From Sphaerosporella brunnea (taxonomy: Eukaryota > Ascomycota > Pezizomycetes > Pezizales > Pyronemataceae): a DNA stretch of 64,000 bases. The stretch covers positions 40,506-104,505 of the forward strand of contig VXIS01000156.1 of NCBI GenBank assembly GCA_008704415.1, given 5' to 3'. A program made the translations under genes and the position numbers. The first letter of the stretch is position 1. Each line of letters begins with the position of its first letter. Below, piece after piece: positions 21,555 through 32,524 of the stretch. The notes beneath the pieces were generated by a model. It saw only the letters and a list, made by a program, of their open reading frames with translations. It was not told where the DNA came from and did no database searches.

Positions 21555-22222
21555 GTTTTCTGACAGGCCCGCCGTTTCACCATCCTTGCTACACGGCGTC
21601 ATCCGCTGAGGTTCAGATGGCCGCAAATAGGTGGAAGCCCGGAGCAGGCGTGTAACGGAGAACATACTCCGACACGCCGCAAGCTGTAGCCCACGCCGGG
21701 CCATGCCTGCATGATGCAAACAAACAGTTCACGAGTGATAATTGGTGAAGTCAAGTCGTGAACCCAGACGGAATGCAGCGCATTTCCGCAAATTCCGAAA
21801 TTCGAGTGATGGTGCACAGACACGTCACTGGAATATAGCTTTGGATGTACTCGAGGGTAGACTTTGAACACAGCGACAGTTGGCACGTCACGTCGGAGAG
21901 AAAGCCCGATATCAATTTCGGGTTGCGCCGGTTTCCTGCAAGTGAAACTCAGACTAGTTGCTGTCATGACCAGCGCACGCAGATCGATCATCATCCGTCC
22001 GTGCGTTATGCTGACATGATCCTGCATAACCGTGGGTGGTTCCGATCGCAATGCATACCGCTTGGACCCTGATTCAGGGAAACGCCAACCCTTGGTTACG
22101 CGCCGAGATAAATACCTGGCTGGTAATAGCACGCATCGCTATGCACGGTGTTGTGGCTCGATCATCGAGTGCATCCGTTCATCATTCCAAATCGCAAAAA
22201 AACAGGCTTATACACACATTAT
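21555..22222. other. Intergenic
   Basis: No gene seen between the tRNA and the 3' end of the permease gene. A 177-residue minus frame at 21599-22132 has no motif or homology I can recognise. Confidence 0.4.
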
Positions 22223-23804
22223 TCATACATTTTCCCTCTCTTCTAGCGCCATCTTGCCGCCCTGGGGTCTCACATCCTCCTCCGGCTCAACGGCCGCCAA
22301 GTCTCTGTTCAAGTGCTCTGGGCCGATGAAAGTCAACAGAATAACATAGGCGAAGACGGCGCCCATGAAGAGCGCCATGACCTTTCCGTAGTCGTACCGA
22401 GCACTGCCATTTAAAGGTGGCAGCGGGAATCTATCTCCGATCGTGGTCTCGATGGTAGAACTTGCAGAACTGACGAGATTTCCGAGCTGATACGACGTGC
22501 CGACGACGAAAGTGCGCATGCTCGGTGGGGAAAGCTCCATCAGGTGAATCGGAATAACACCCCATGCGCCCTGAACCATAAATTGCGTGAAAAAGGCGGC
22601 AGCCATGATGCTGTCGCTGCGGACGTACGTGTACGGGTATACCAATGCGCCACCGAGGATGCAGGTAACAATGATGGTGAATCTACGACCGAGAGATTGC
22701 GATACGTAGCCCACAGTCGTACCGCCGAGCATGGCGCCGAGATTCGCAACAACTTGGGTGATCGTGACCCTGTTGGTGGAAAAGCCCAACTGAGACTGGA
22801 GGAGAGTAGGGTAAAGATCTTGTGAACCGTGGGACTATCTTTCATCAGCGCCGTCGTCCGTTTGTTGTTAGATATGATGAGATGGTTACCATGAAGTTGA
22901 ATCCAGCCATCAGCAGCACGAGGTAGATGAGCGTCAACCAGTGCCTTCTCACCCCCACCTTGGCCTCCTTGATGAAGACATTAGCCACTCCCTCAGACTC
23001 TGCCTCCAAGCGCAGCGCCTGCCGGGCCTGGAAAGCGTCGGTCTCTGGGAGGAACAATCTCCAGAGGATGAAAAGTGCGGGCGGGCAGGCGCCGAACCAG
23101 AATAGCGGTCTCCAACCATGGTGAGGATCGTGTGCGAGTGCGCGCGCAAACACGGCGGCAAGAAGGTATCCGAACGCATAGCCCTGCTGCAGCATACCGC
23201 TCAAAATTCCTCGTGCCTCCGGCGGCGCGTCTTCGAGGGCGGTAGCCGCGCAGTTCCCGTAGATACCTCCCATGGCAATCCCGAAAAAGGCGCGGACAAT
23301 AAGGAAGCTCTTGTAACTTTTTTCCTGGTCAGCTATCATTGGTAGTAAGGCGGATGGTGTGGGGGGCGTACTTGGTCACGAAACCGGTCAGCAGCTCGAA
23401 GATGATGAACAGGACGTTGTTGATGATGAAGGGCCATTTGCGGCCCCATTTGTCTGCGGCAATACCGAAGGTTATCGCACCGACACTTCGAAACATCAGG
23501 ACCAACGTGATGCCCCAGGATATGTCCTTCTTCGAGACATTCAAGGACTTAGCGAGGTCGGTCAAGGTGATGGAAACGGTGAAAAAGTCGAAGGCATCCC
23601 TACCCAGTTGTCGTCAGTAAAAAACAGCGACGACTTGGCCAATGTTACTTACCATGTCCAGGCGATAAAAGCGATTAAGAAAAATTTCCATTGTCTCCAA
23701 GTGAGCAGCCTCAGCGTCGTGAAAGGGTTCGGAAGAGGGTTGCCAGTCGGACGCAACGTGGTAATACGGGTCGCGGCGTATCGGCCCAAGCTCATTTTCG
23801 CCAT
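22223..23804 (-). CDS. JEN1-type monocarboxylate/proton symporter (MFS)
   Basis: Four exons (23653-23804, 23372-23599, 22890-23316, 22223-22834; introns 53, 55 and 55 bp) give 472 residues. The start is the ATG at 23804. The JEN family signature is created by the third splice: NFM joins SHGSQDLYPT at residues 267-279, matching the lactate/pyruvate transporter motif in transmembrane segment 7. Other MFS marks are AWTWDAFDFF in TM1, ADKWGRKWPF in loop 2-3, RAFFGIAMGG in TM4 and GRRFTII in loop 8-9. The protein should move lactate, pyruvate or acetate with protons across the plasma membrane. In yeast the family is repressed by glucose and induced by carboxylates; I see no direct evidence for that control here. 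Confidence 0.92.
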
Positions 23805-25462
23805 TTTTGTGGACGGCAGTGGGGATGCGGAGGACCCAGGCTCGCGGGGACCCAGGGTTTTTATCCACAGCTGCAGAGGAGGGCAGCCTGTGTTCTCCGG
23901 GGCGATAAATTATGTCAGGGCAAGGGTTGCTGACTAGGAAGCCCATCGGTTGCCCACCCAGTTGTACCTGGTTGCCTCTTCCGGCCGCGGGGAAGCGCGA
24001 ATCTCTATCCTTGCCCCCAGCGATATATCGCAAGTGCGGCGGGGGAAGCCAGAGCGTGGCAGGCATCCATGATGGGTCTCGCGATGGTACAAGGCTACTA
24101 CACGCTGCCGGTGTGGGGAACCGAGATCTGGGGAACTCCGTTTATGTATCGTGACCTCGCTCTAAAGTCCGTGGATAAAGCCCTCATCCTTTTTAGTCCT
24201 GATACGACTCATTTCGAGGGATATGGCATGCCAGGATCCACCCACGATATTGCGATTCTCCTTGCCGCGATTCGGCATAGATAGCCAGTCTCATCCACAG
24301 TGTGTGTAATGCTGCGGTTGGCCGCAAATCGCGAAGGGTGCGCCGAAACCTGTTGCTCCGGCAGCAACGTTAAAAACCGGCTGCAACGGAACGTTGAAGT
24401 AAGCCTTGTGGCGCATGCAAGTCCAACCACCCGTCTCTTGGCAATGCTTACTCGCAGTGAAACCATGCTGGTATAGGAAGCATTCCCGAGCAACATCACA
24501 ACTCTCAAACTTGAAAATCTGGAACCGAATTCGCGCGGGGTTGGCTCGAAAGGATTCCACCAGTAACAATCCTTTTTAGTCAGCTAGGTACTCTGACCAT
24601 TCCATTGGTCAACTCGACCCATGAAATTACTAACGCTATGAAGGAGGAGATGTCACGGCATATCACTCGACGGATGCCCACCCGAGTTTGAATGATTCGA
24701 TTTGGCCCCTCGGGAGTGTTCCGTTCACGGCGAACCCCGGATTTGTGGACAAAAGAAAGGCTGTGACCTAGGTACAACTAGGAAAAGCGCACGCCAGCAT
24801 GTTGAACGTTGAAACTGCATCAAGCGAGTGGCCTCTACATAACTTCCCCGCCTTCAAAATCCACCCACATTTTTTCTCCCCGAGCGTGCACTACCGTAGA
24901 ACAAAGATGCCAAGGCCGGAAAACTCTCACCGCACTTCATCACCATCCTCACCAAATATTCCCTCGGTTCCTTCTCCAAAGGAATTCACCGTCCCGAACT
25001 CACCTCAAAATTACAATTCCAAAAAGGTCGCCGATCGATTGTTTCCGACCGCAGGAGTTGGGCAAGAGGGCAGAGGGAAGCTTGCGTACATACCGTAAAA
25101 TTCTGCAGCTGTCATTTATTGGCGGCGGTTACGTATCGTATCGAATGGCTCGAGCGCAACGCATATGAACAGCGAGGGAAAACCAGCACTGGCAAGGGAC
25201 TGAGTGGGCCCGATGGATTGGCCGATGCCGGCGCGGGTGCTCGGAGCATAATGGATACTGCGGGAAGATATGATATCTGCGATCACGGCGCGGAGGTTCC
25301 CCGCGCTGATTGTGAGGACGAAGTCGGCTCCGGCGGCAATGGAACCATACCGTTCGCTCTACAACCGTCAGCTCGGGGGCCGAGTCTTTTTCGATCCACC
25401 AACAAAACTCACAATCGTGGAAACAGCCTTCATACTGGTTATTGACGCCAGCTTCATCACAT
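23805..25462. other. Intergenic upstream of the permease
   Basis: No supported gene. Candidate frames (24069-24284 on plus; 24291-24569 on minus, Cys-rich but lacking an ATG and a signal peptide) are not convincing. It includes the permease promoter at its left end. Confidence 0.4.
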
Positions 25463-25536
25463 GGTCTATTAGCTCAGTTGGTTAGAGCGTGGTGCTAATA
25501 ACGCCAAGGTCACAGGTTCGACCCCTGTATGGATCA
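25463..25536 (+). tRNA. tRNA-Ile (anticodon AAU)
   Basis: Identical in sequence to the copy at 21481-21554 and on the opposite strand. It is followed by TTCTTTT, a pol III terminator-like run, which also follows the copy at 26917-26990. Confidence 0.95.
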
Positions 25537-26115
25537 TTCTTTTGTCCTTTCGAGTACGGCGGCACTAGCGTTCTGTACAGCCGTCTGGCCTGTCTTTTAG
25601 CCCGCTGTGCTATCCGCGATGGCCCTGACAAGCGGATATTTTGTGGCCACAAAGACCGGGACGGTGACCCCGCGTTCGGCGTACACGTTGCCACGTTAGC
25701 GGCAAACAAGAACCTTGTCCTAGTGTAAGAACGGCCCAAGCTGTCATGGGGGCATGCTGAAACAGGCATTGCATATGTTACCTCGACCGAGGAATCCACG
25801 TTCTCAGATTTAGGATTGTTTTGTGTGGAAATACATATGCTTGGGTAAGCAAGCACGTCCTAAACACACCACAGGTTGTCGCTCCAACAATCACTGTGTG
25901 AACGATTGCAACAGAAAGTGTTTATCAATTTGTCTCTACGTCGGTCATCTCCAGCTGCAAACGAAAGCAATTGCTCTCTCTACTCAACATCAGGTCGCCT
26001 GCGCCCTGATGTTTAGAGGTGTAATTAGCACATGAACGCACGCATTTCAAAGACCTTTATGGTGCGTTTTGGGTGCGCGCAAACTCCTTTGCACGCAATG
26101 CTACAATCGCCAGTT

Positions 26116-26199
26116 GTGAGTAGTCTGTAGGCGGCCACTTTTGTGCCAAGAAAGTTGGCGTAGCCCGGTATGTGGCTGACTGACAGACTAAGGCGTGAG
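26116..26199 (+). repeat. Dispersed repeat, copy 1
   Basis: About 84 bases that align with 31612-31697 (shared words TGAGTAGTCTGTAG and GCGGCCACTT versus ACGGCCACTT, then AGTTGGC and GCCCGGTA-like blocks) with substitutions and short indels. Copy 2 sits immediately upstream of a tRNA-Ile relic. Confidence 0.65.
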
Positions 26200-26463
26200 G
26201 TCAAGATTGGTTGCCGCAAAAATATACGTTATATAGCGTTTGGGAAGGCTGGGGTTGTCGCTGTTTTATGACAGTGAAAGTATTTCCAGTAAACTTGTGG
26301 TGAGCTCGTACATACAGAATTCTGCTCAGCGCAATACCACAATCTTGACAGACTTTCTAGCATATTGCGCAGTGCACAATATCAAAGGTTGCACGTTGTG
26401 GCACCTTCAGATTTGAATATTGGATCTCGCGCCAAAATCACGATATTTTGGGGTGCGCACGAT

Positions 26464-26531
26464 ATCGTATTTTAAGCGATTTTGGTACAAGATCAAAAGG
26501 CAACTTTTGATAGCATGCTCGAAAATACGAT
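26464..26531. repeat. Nested inverted repeat (hairpin)
   Basis: The outer arms ATCGTATTTT (26464-26473) and AAAATACGAT (26522-26531) are complementary. Inside them ATCAAAAG (26492-26499) and CTTTTGAT (26504-26511) also pair. It could form a cruciform or be the core of an eroded small transposon. Confidence 0.55.
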
Positions 26532-26916
26532 GCTATTGGAAGTTGCGTCGCCCAGGAAATATGCCACAAAACTGCGACCCCCCGCACCGCCCTGCCCCTC
26601 ACGCTATATCTGATATTTACATATATTGCGGCCTGAAGACGTGTACCAGCCTTCGCATGACACCTCGCGTATTTTAGGGCATGGGGCAACCAGTTTTTCA
26701 GATCGAAGGTTGCAGTCGATAAAGGTCGAGGCGTCGGGGAAATTTGTTCAACAGCCGAATCTCACGTTATTCAGCTTAAAAGCATGATACCTCGTGCCCC
26801 TTAGCATTACACCTCAAACGAACCCTTACTATCGTTATCACGATACATAACCATAACTAAAAAACAAAGAAGTCCCCTTTTTAACCAGCCCGTTCACTGG
26901 AGTGGGAGCAAAAGAA

Positions 26917-26990
26917 TGATCCATACAGGGGTCGAACCTGTGACCTTGGCGTTATTAGCACCACGCTCTAACCAACTGAGCTAATAGACC
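26917..26990 (-). tRNA. tRNA-Ile (anticodon AAU)
   Basis: Third intact identical copy, minus strand. Its 3' flank begins TTCTTTT, as for the copy at 25463. Confidence 0.95.
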
Positions 26991-27795
26991 GGTTTGTGTT
27001 GATGAGAAACATTTTGCATATAGAAAGAACTTTCAAGTCCTGACTACTCACTGCTATCTCAGATCAGGTCTATGAGCGTGTTAAGTCCTTCGAGCGTTGT
27101 TTGTGACAGGGAAGACGCCTCTCAGCCAGCCTGATTCTCGAAGTCATCGTATGTCTATGAACATGCCTGACGATCGCGAGTGATATACCTAGTTAGGTAC
27201 ACCGAGAAACCCCTTTCGTCCAGCCAACCTTCTACTATCATATCAAGAAGCATGTTCTCTAGATTCTGGGGTCAGTTGGTGAATATCTCACTTCGCCCGG
27301 TTGCACCCGAGGACCAGGCGGACACATTACCGTAGGTAGGACGGAAAACTCCCTTATGTCAGTACGTGGTTGCACTGCACCCGCAGCTGCGGGGTCGGTT
27401 TGGCATATCAGTCTACCGGTGTGCCGAAACGCCGAAACGCCATCTTATGTACACCATATACATAGATACACAGGTAACGATTTCCTTGTTTCCTATGTTT
27501 ACTGTGTTTACTGTCCCGCATGTTTTTGTCTGTCGTACTGAGTCTGCTTTCACCTCCGTATTGCCATCGCCGAAAGGCTGCATGCCGAAAGGAATAATAA
27601 ATAAATAAATACAAACAAACAAAAAATAACATATATACAAGTGGGCTATCGCGAATCGAATGTACCCTGGATCATGATCATGGTATCGGTAAAAACACTT
27701 TAGATTTCCAGGTATCTCGTAATATACAGTTGCGGAGTGGCAACGTAGGTATGGCTTTTTGTTTGTAATCACGTTTATTGACCGCGAACGATCAT

Positions 27796-27876
27796 GACAG
27801 ACCCCCTGCTCACCCCCGCCCTTATCCTGTCAGCCACCTTATTGATGCTATCTAATGGGTCAACTGCGGCCACCCG
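27796..27876 (+). repeat. Dispersed repeat, inverted copy at 34695-34760
   Basis: The reverse complement of 34695-34760 matches this segment over most of its length (TTATCCTGTC versus ATATCCTGTC, CACCTTATTGA versus CGCCTTATTGA, CAACTGCGGCCACCC exact), with gaps. It is an old non-coding repeat family. Confidence 0.65.
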
Positions 27877-28235
27877 GGACGTAGGTATGGCTAAACGCCT
27901 TTGTTCCGGCGAGCCTGGCAAAGAGGTATTTTCCGCGCACATTCAGACGGTTTCGTTCATAACACTCCATCATGTCAAGGGACAATGAGCTACCCTCGGG
28001 GGTCAAGTGCGTATAACTACATGTAATTTCACGTCGCGTTTAGTCATACCAGTGATCGACGTTGATCAAGCTCTCGGAAAATTTAGAGTGTCGCTCATTA
28101 CCGAAGGTCAGAGGAAGCTCCGCGGGTATGGTCTTAAATTTCATGCTTGTAGTCTCACAGCAACGTGGGGTCCACCCACTTATCTGTACGCCCAATCACT
28201 GGTCTGTGACACCCTTTGAGTCTCCCGAAAAGCCC

Positions 28236-29044
28236 CGTATTTTTTGGAGCGAAAGGCAGCCTTTTCGGTAAGACGCCACCAAGAACCCGACAGCGTTTTG
28301 AACCAACCTTTCATCCAGCGAGTGATGGACTCGCCTCAGTACGACTGCCGAATATCCAGAATTTTTAGCCATCACATGAGAACGCGAGTTGGGTGGGGCT
28401 TCATCCACCGCAGTCCAAGTCCCAGCGGCTTAACCCTCGCGGAAAAATCTCCAAAAATACGGTACCTAAGTTGCCTAGATACTTGGTAGATACCATTTAG
28501 GTACGTACCTTATATACCTTTTATAGCCCCGGAGTTGTGCGCCTAAGAGTCGCTGTGTGCAGACATAGTAATGCTAGGGGGCTCCAAGTCGATCCTGGGA
28601 GCTTATTCTTTCACATAATCTGCTTGGGTGTCATTCGAAATCACTCGTTCGTTGAACTTCACTTTGGCGTATGCTGGAACCCGAGCCGCGAGAATACCAT
28701 GTCGGCCTGTAAATGTGTAGTACCCATATATACATCCGTTGGAGGAGTTTGGGTTAGGAGCTCGATTGACTCGGCTTCAACCAACACTCCGACAACGCCA
28801 CGACCCCATGCCCTTCAGACTGCGACAGTATCGCCAGCTACACTCTGTTGGCTCGGAGCACCTTTTCCCCCTACACTATCTATATGTGGACAAATCGTTA
28901 AGGAGCACTCTAGGCATGACCAACAACATCTCGAGGGTATATTTGCCCACGCTAGCAAATCGGCGGGCATTGTAGCACTTTGCTCTTTTATTCTATGGAG
29001 GGTGCGCCCTACCGAAAAGCCAGCCTTTCGCTCCAAAAAATACG
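28236..29044. repeat. 35-bp inverted repeat pair, possible small transposon
   Basis: Positions 28236-28270 and 29010-29044 are inverted copies with 33 of 35 bases matching (both read inward from CGTATTTTTTGGAGCG). The interval is 809 bp and codes for nothing recognisable. A third, shorter match to the terminus lies at 28451-28462, so a nested or composite element is possible. No clear target duplication was found. Confidence 0.55.
28957..28986 (+). repeat. Fragment shared with 495-524
   Basis: Nearly identical 30-base segment (AAATCGGCGG, CATTGTAGCACT, TGCTCT blocks) also found near the left end of the window. It lies inside the 28236-29044 interval, which suggests the left-edge copy is a piece of the same element. 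Confidence 0.5.
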
Positions 29045-29692
29045 GTACTTTATTTGTTGGAATATGCGTCCTGGCGTAGTGTGGGTATGGACCGAGTGCT
29101 AGCTAGTGAAGAACTATCTCTCTGTTTTAGTAGTACGTCATCTCCGAGTGATATAGACTACACATATAATGAAAACCACCGTACTCTGTAATCCAACACT
29201 ATTTTTTGAAGCTTACAACTCACGGCCGATCCGAGCACAGTGTCGTATTGGTTGGGGGGGGGGGGGGACTGGCTTAATTGAAGAGGGGAGTATCGATGTG
29301 ATGACTTCTATCGCCCTTAGAAGGAAAAGCCCGGAGGTCTAGGGGTCTCTGTATCGAGCGGGTATCTCGCCTTTATATATAGTACCTCACGGCGGCTACA
29401 GATGCCCAGAGTTCAGATGGCCGCACATGTTACATTCCCAGCTATAAACGCCGACGCGCATCGAAGTAGGTTTTTTCTTTCCCCCCTTTTTTTTCTCACC
29501 TTGAGAATTATTGGTGTCAGAGCTCTGACACTGGGTCGTCGTTGACAGATCTTTACAGTGAGGACGCGGACTTTTACGGGCATAACACCTGTTTACAATG
29601 GTTTGGCAGGACCAATCTTACTGGATACGGCTAATGGCCCCAGTATGGAGGCAAACCGTCTACATGGAACTTAATGAAGGACGCATTGGGTG

Positions 29693-30081
29693 TATATGTT
29701 CTATCCTGCCGAGCAAACTGTACCGCCGACCAACTGGCCGGCCTGCCGAGTAAAAAATAAATTGATATTCAACAATAACTCCAACGCCCTGCATACTAAT
29801 CCGGAACAAAAAAATTCCATCGCAAAAGGTCACCTTTGCGAAATTTTGGGGCTGTTATATCCACCACTTCGAGATGTGGGCCCCTGCAACAACGGTGATG
29901 AGGCCCATACGGGTTATTGATTGGCCTCCGATTTTTTGAACACGTACCTATGGTAGATGCAACATTTTGAGCCATCGGGTACGTGGTTGTGTTGTGTTTT
30001 TGTGGGGTTTTAGTCGATTGTTTACTCGGCCGGCCGGCCAGTTGGTCGCCAGGATGTTTGCTCGGCAGGATAGAACATATA
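29693..30081. mobile_element. Non-autonomous DNA transposon with ~65-bp terminal inverted repeats
   Basis: The left end (from 29693) and the reverse complement of the right end (from 30081) both begin TATATGTTCTATCCTGCCGA and stay alignable for about 65 bases, including GACCAACTGGCCGGCC. The 389-bp element has no coding capacity. Flanks are AT/TG-rich, and a TA target duplication is possible but not certain. A third copy of the terminus occurs at 31757. Confidence 0.75.
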
Positions 30082-30294
30082 TCATGTAGTGAGTTCAATG
30101 CCTTTGCACTTATATTCATAGGTTCTCATTCGGAAATACACGCTGTTCAGGAATGATGGTGTGGAAAACCTAGTTCACTGACTGGTACCGCGCCAGAGGC
30201 TGCTGGTCGTCTGTTTGTGTCTGAAGAAAAACGGTGTCATTTCGCGTTTGCCAACAATCTGAGTGTCGGGGACTTTAAAGGAACGGAAATTATG

Positions 30295-30410
30295 TATGAT
30301 AACCCCCAGCAGTCCGTTTTATGTAGGACGACCCCGAGTTCCCGCTATGATAACCCCGTTAGAATGATATTTGTGTAGGATGCCCTCGACGTCCTCGAGT
30401 TGCCGCGCCT
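30295..30410. repeat. Imperfect two-unit tandem repeat
   Basis: Two units starting TATGATAACCCC (30295 and 30346) share the TGTAGGA, CCCCGAG and CCGC blocks. The unit length is about 51-65 bases. No coding function is seen. Confidence 0.5.
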
Positions 30411-30874
30411 GAGTCTAATTATCCTATGCGAATGAACCTCAGCCCGTAGCTTTTCAGTTATTGTTCCCTGCAACCGTGACCGAACAGGGACGGCGGAGCC
30501 TCCCCCGCTCTTTCTTCAGCCAGATCCGCACTTTTTCGAAGTCCCTCTTTCGCCAGAAATTCAGCTTGGAGCCAGCTGCCCGGCAACAAAAACGAGGACT
30601 TGCACTGCGGGCTTCAACTTGAAGCTGCACCGTTGGGCTAGAGTTATCCTAGAGTACATAATTTCCGGCTAACCGTTTGATTCGTTAATGGATGCGAATG
30701 ACTGAACACTCTCGTGGATTTCGAACGAGAATCTTCCATCGCAGCTCGCTGTCAATTTGAACCGCGAGAGCAAGTTATATAGGTCATGACCACAGGTCAC
30801 TATGGCATTCCTCAAGCACAAGCAATAACTCTCTCACACCAAAAGAACGACAAACGACAGAAATTAATGCCAGG
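30411..30874. other. Intergenic, 5' side of the 197-residue gene
   Basis: No gene seen. It presumably contains the promoter of the gene starting at 30875; the 60 bases before the ATG are A/C-rich, typical of fungal leaders. Confidence 0.45.
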
Positions 30875-31468
30875 ATGCCTACCAATGAACACCACTATTC
30901 ACGCATCCAACTAGACGCGGAAGATATCCAGCTCGGGTTCAAACACCTGCCCTCCCTACTGCTCTCGCAAAAGGACTACCCTGTGGAAAACTTGGCGAGA
31001 AACAGCGCCACCGGCTCCATTGTGCCCCCCGGGCTTGCCAAGGACATCCACAAAGCTCTTACCCCATTACTACAGTTCGTAAAGGACCCCAAAGCGCGCA
31101 AAGAAATCGACGCAGCACTTTTGGAGCGGCAGGACCCGTGGGCGCTGGCCTTGGTTTACCCTGAGAACCTTTACCCGGAGCTTCTCAAAGAAGTAACTGC
31201 CAAAAAGCAGGAAAACGCAAAGTGGCTAGCGAGCCCACTGGCGATAGCCATTGCAGACTCGTTGCGGCTGTTGGGAGAAGTGAGGGAGAGCTTATTTGAA
31301 TGGGCTCGCGCCCTGCCAGCTGAGGGCGATGAACGAACCACCGCCTTGCTTTATATCTTGTATTGTGTGAGCGAAGGTGAGAGGGAGAGGTGTTTGAAAG
31401 GGTTTTGTGATCTTGTTACAGGCAGCCAGTTCCTGCGGCGGCCATTCAAGGAGTACTGCCACCAGTAG
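30875..31468 (+). CDS. Uncharacterised 197-residue helical protein
   Basis: A single exon from an ATG after an A/C-rich leader. The sequence looks helical: alternating amphipathic stretches such as LAKDIHKALTPLLQFVKD and ADSLRLLGEVRESLFEWARA. It has no signal peptide or membrane segment and six Cys, all in the last third. A possible distant resemblance to the protein at 34852-35862 lies in the pattern A..L..L...E.L..WAR.L (WARALPA here, WARQLAS there), but I cannot prove it by eye. I do not recognise the family. It sits alone in a repeat-rich, gene-poor stretch, which suggests an accessory gene. Confidence 0.6.
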   Translation: MPTNEHHYSRIQLDAEDIQLGFKHLPSLLLSQKDYPVENLARNSATGSIVPPGLAKDIHKALTPLLQFVKDPKARKEIDAALLERQDPWALALVYPENLYPELLKEVTAKKQENAKWLASPLAIAIADSLRLLGEVRESLFEWARALPAEGDERTTALLYILYCVSEGERERCLKGFCDLVTGSQFLRRPFKEYCHQ

Positions 31469-31611
31469 ATAGAGATGAGCAGCCATGTCCGAGATCAAGC
31501 AAATTAAAGAGCTTGTTTATCTGAGCCAATCGGTAGTAAGAGCATGCACAGCTGCTCAACTCACGACCAATTTCTATGCAGTAAACTCGCTGTAAAAGGT
31601 AGATGAATAAG

Positions 31612-31697
31612 GTGAGTAGTCTGTAGACGGCCACTTTGTTGCCAAGCGAGTTGGCTACGCCACTTGTGGCTTCCCGGTAGCTGACTACAAGGCGGGT
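31612..31697 (+). repeat. Dispersed repeat, copy 2
   Basis: Second copy of the repeat at 26116-26199. It ends five bases before the tRNA-Ile relic at 31703. Confidence 0.65.
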
Positions 31698-31702
31698 GAA
31701 TT

Positions 31703-31756
31703 GGTCTATTAATTCAGTTGGTTAGAGCGGGTGCTAATAACGCCAAAATCACAGGT
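31703..31756 (+). pseudogene. Truncated tRNA-Ile(AAU) relic
   Basis: The first ~54 bases of the tRNA-Ile sequence are recognisable, with C-to-T and G-to-A changes in the A-box (TTAATTCAG for TTAGCTCAG) and variable region (CAAAATCAC for CAAGGTCAC), plus a one-base deletion. Homology stops inside the B-box, where a transposon terminus begins. The transitions fit repeat-induced point mutation. Confidence 0.75.
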
Positions 31757-31805
31757 ATGTGTTCTATCCTGCCAAGCAGATTGTACTGGCGACAGCCAGG
31801 CCTGT
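31757..31805 (+). mobile_element. Lone terminus of the 29693-type transposon
   Basis: Begins ATGTGTTCTATCCTGCCAAG and continues with GTACTGGCGAC, matching the ends of the 29693-30081 element. No matching inverted end was found nearby, so it is a truncated copy that interrupts the tRNA relic. Confidence 0.6.
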
Positions 31806-32069
31806 TTTCTCGACTGGCAGACTGAAAACTCAATATGTATCGCCGAGCAGACATCTCAGGTTTTCATGGCCTCACGCTGTCAAGGTCTCTTCTCTAAGGG
31901 CAAACACGGTGACAGCACCACTACCCGCATAAAGGAGTTAGGTTCCAAGCACAAACAGCAGCTTGAGCAAAAGGAAAAACTACAGTATGGTGCACGCAGC
32001 TACAACATCAATTTTTGGTGGAAAACCCTAACCCTTCTATGGCGCATCATCTCCAGCCTCAGCTCTCCC
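31806..32069. other. Intergenic
   Basis: No gene seen; may be interior of the truncated transposon. Confidence 0.35.
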
Positions 32070-32524
32070 CAGTGTTCTCAGTAGCCAGCCCAAACAGCCG
32101 GGCGGGCTGGGCCGGCTGCTTTAAGCAGTCAGCCAGGCGGGCTTTTTGCATCAGCCCAAACGGCCCAGCCTGCTTTCGGGCCAGCCCGGCTGCCAGAGCT
32201 TTGAGTGATCTCCGGTGAAGACCGGCCACTGCAAGTGGCGGGGTTCAATCGGCGCCGATAGACTGATCAAGATCTGTGATGTTATACTAAACTCCGATCT
32301 AGTGATCTCCTCCTAGTCATCATTTTACACGGCGAACATCTTTATGTACTTTTCATTTCATAGCAGTAGTTTACATCACGGTGGTCGTATTTGTCGTCAT
32401 TGTGGGCTGCAGCCCAAATAGCCGGGCGGGCTTTTTGATCAGCCCAAACAGCCAGCCGGGCTTTTTGATCAGCCCACATCCGCCCAACGCAGCCGGCCGG
32501 GCGGGCTGGCTGTTGAGAACACTG
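32070..32524. mobile_element. hAT-like MITE with perfect 8-bp target duplication
   Basis: A 455-bp element starting CAGTGTTCTCAGTAGCCAGC and ending in its imperfect reverse complement (GGCTGTTGAGAACACTG). It is flanked on both sides by the same eight bases, GCTCTCCC (32062-32069 and 32525-32532). An 8-bp duplication and CAGTG termini are typical of the hAT superfamily. Subterminal regions carry repeated GC-rich words (AGCCCAAACAGCC, GGGCGGGCTTTTTGATCAGC) in both orientations. There is no coding capacity, so movement would need a transposase from elsewhere. Confidence 0.85.

Larger units (their letters stand above)
25537..26916. other. Intergenic, repeat-bearing
   Basis: No supported gene. 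It holds a dispersed repeat copy (26116-26199) and a nested hairpin (26464-26531), listed separately. Confidence 0.45.
26991..29692. other. Gene-free repeat-rich stretch
   Basis: No supported protein gene in about 2.7 kb. It contains the dispersed repeat at 27796, an inverted-repeat pair at 28236/29044 and a run of 14 G at 29254-29267. Short frames such as 28537-29079 have no motifs. Confidence 0.5.

Noticed and set aside
24291..24569. Cys-rich minus-strand frame of 92 codons, a possible small secreted protein
   Set aside because: The frame starts at TTG, no ATG or signal peptide was found in or upstream of it, and no supporting splice structure was seen.
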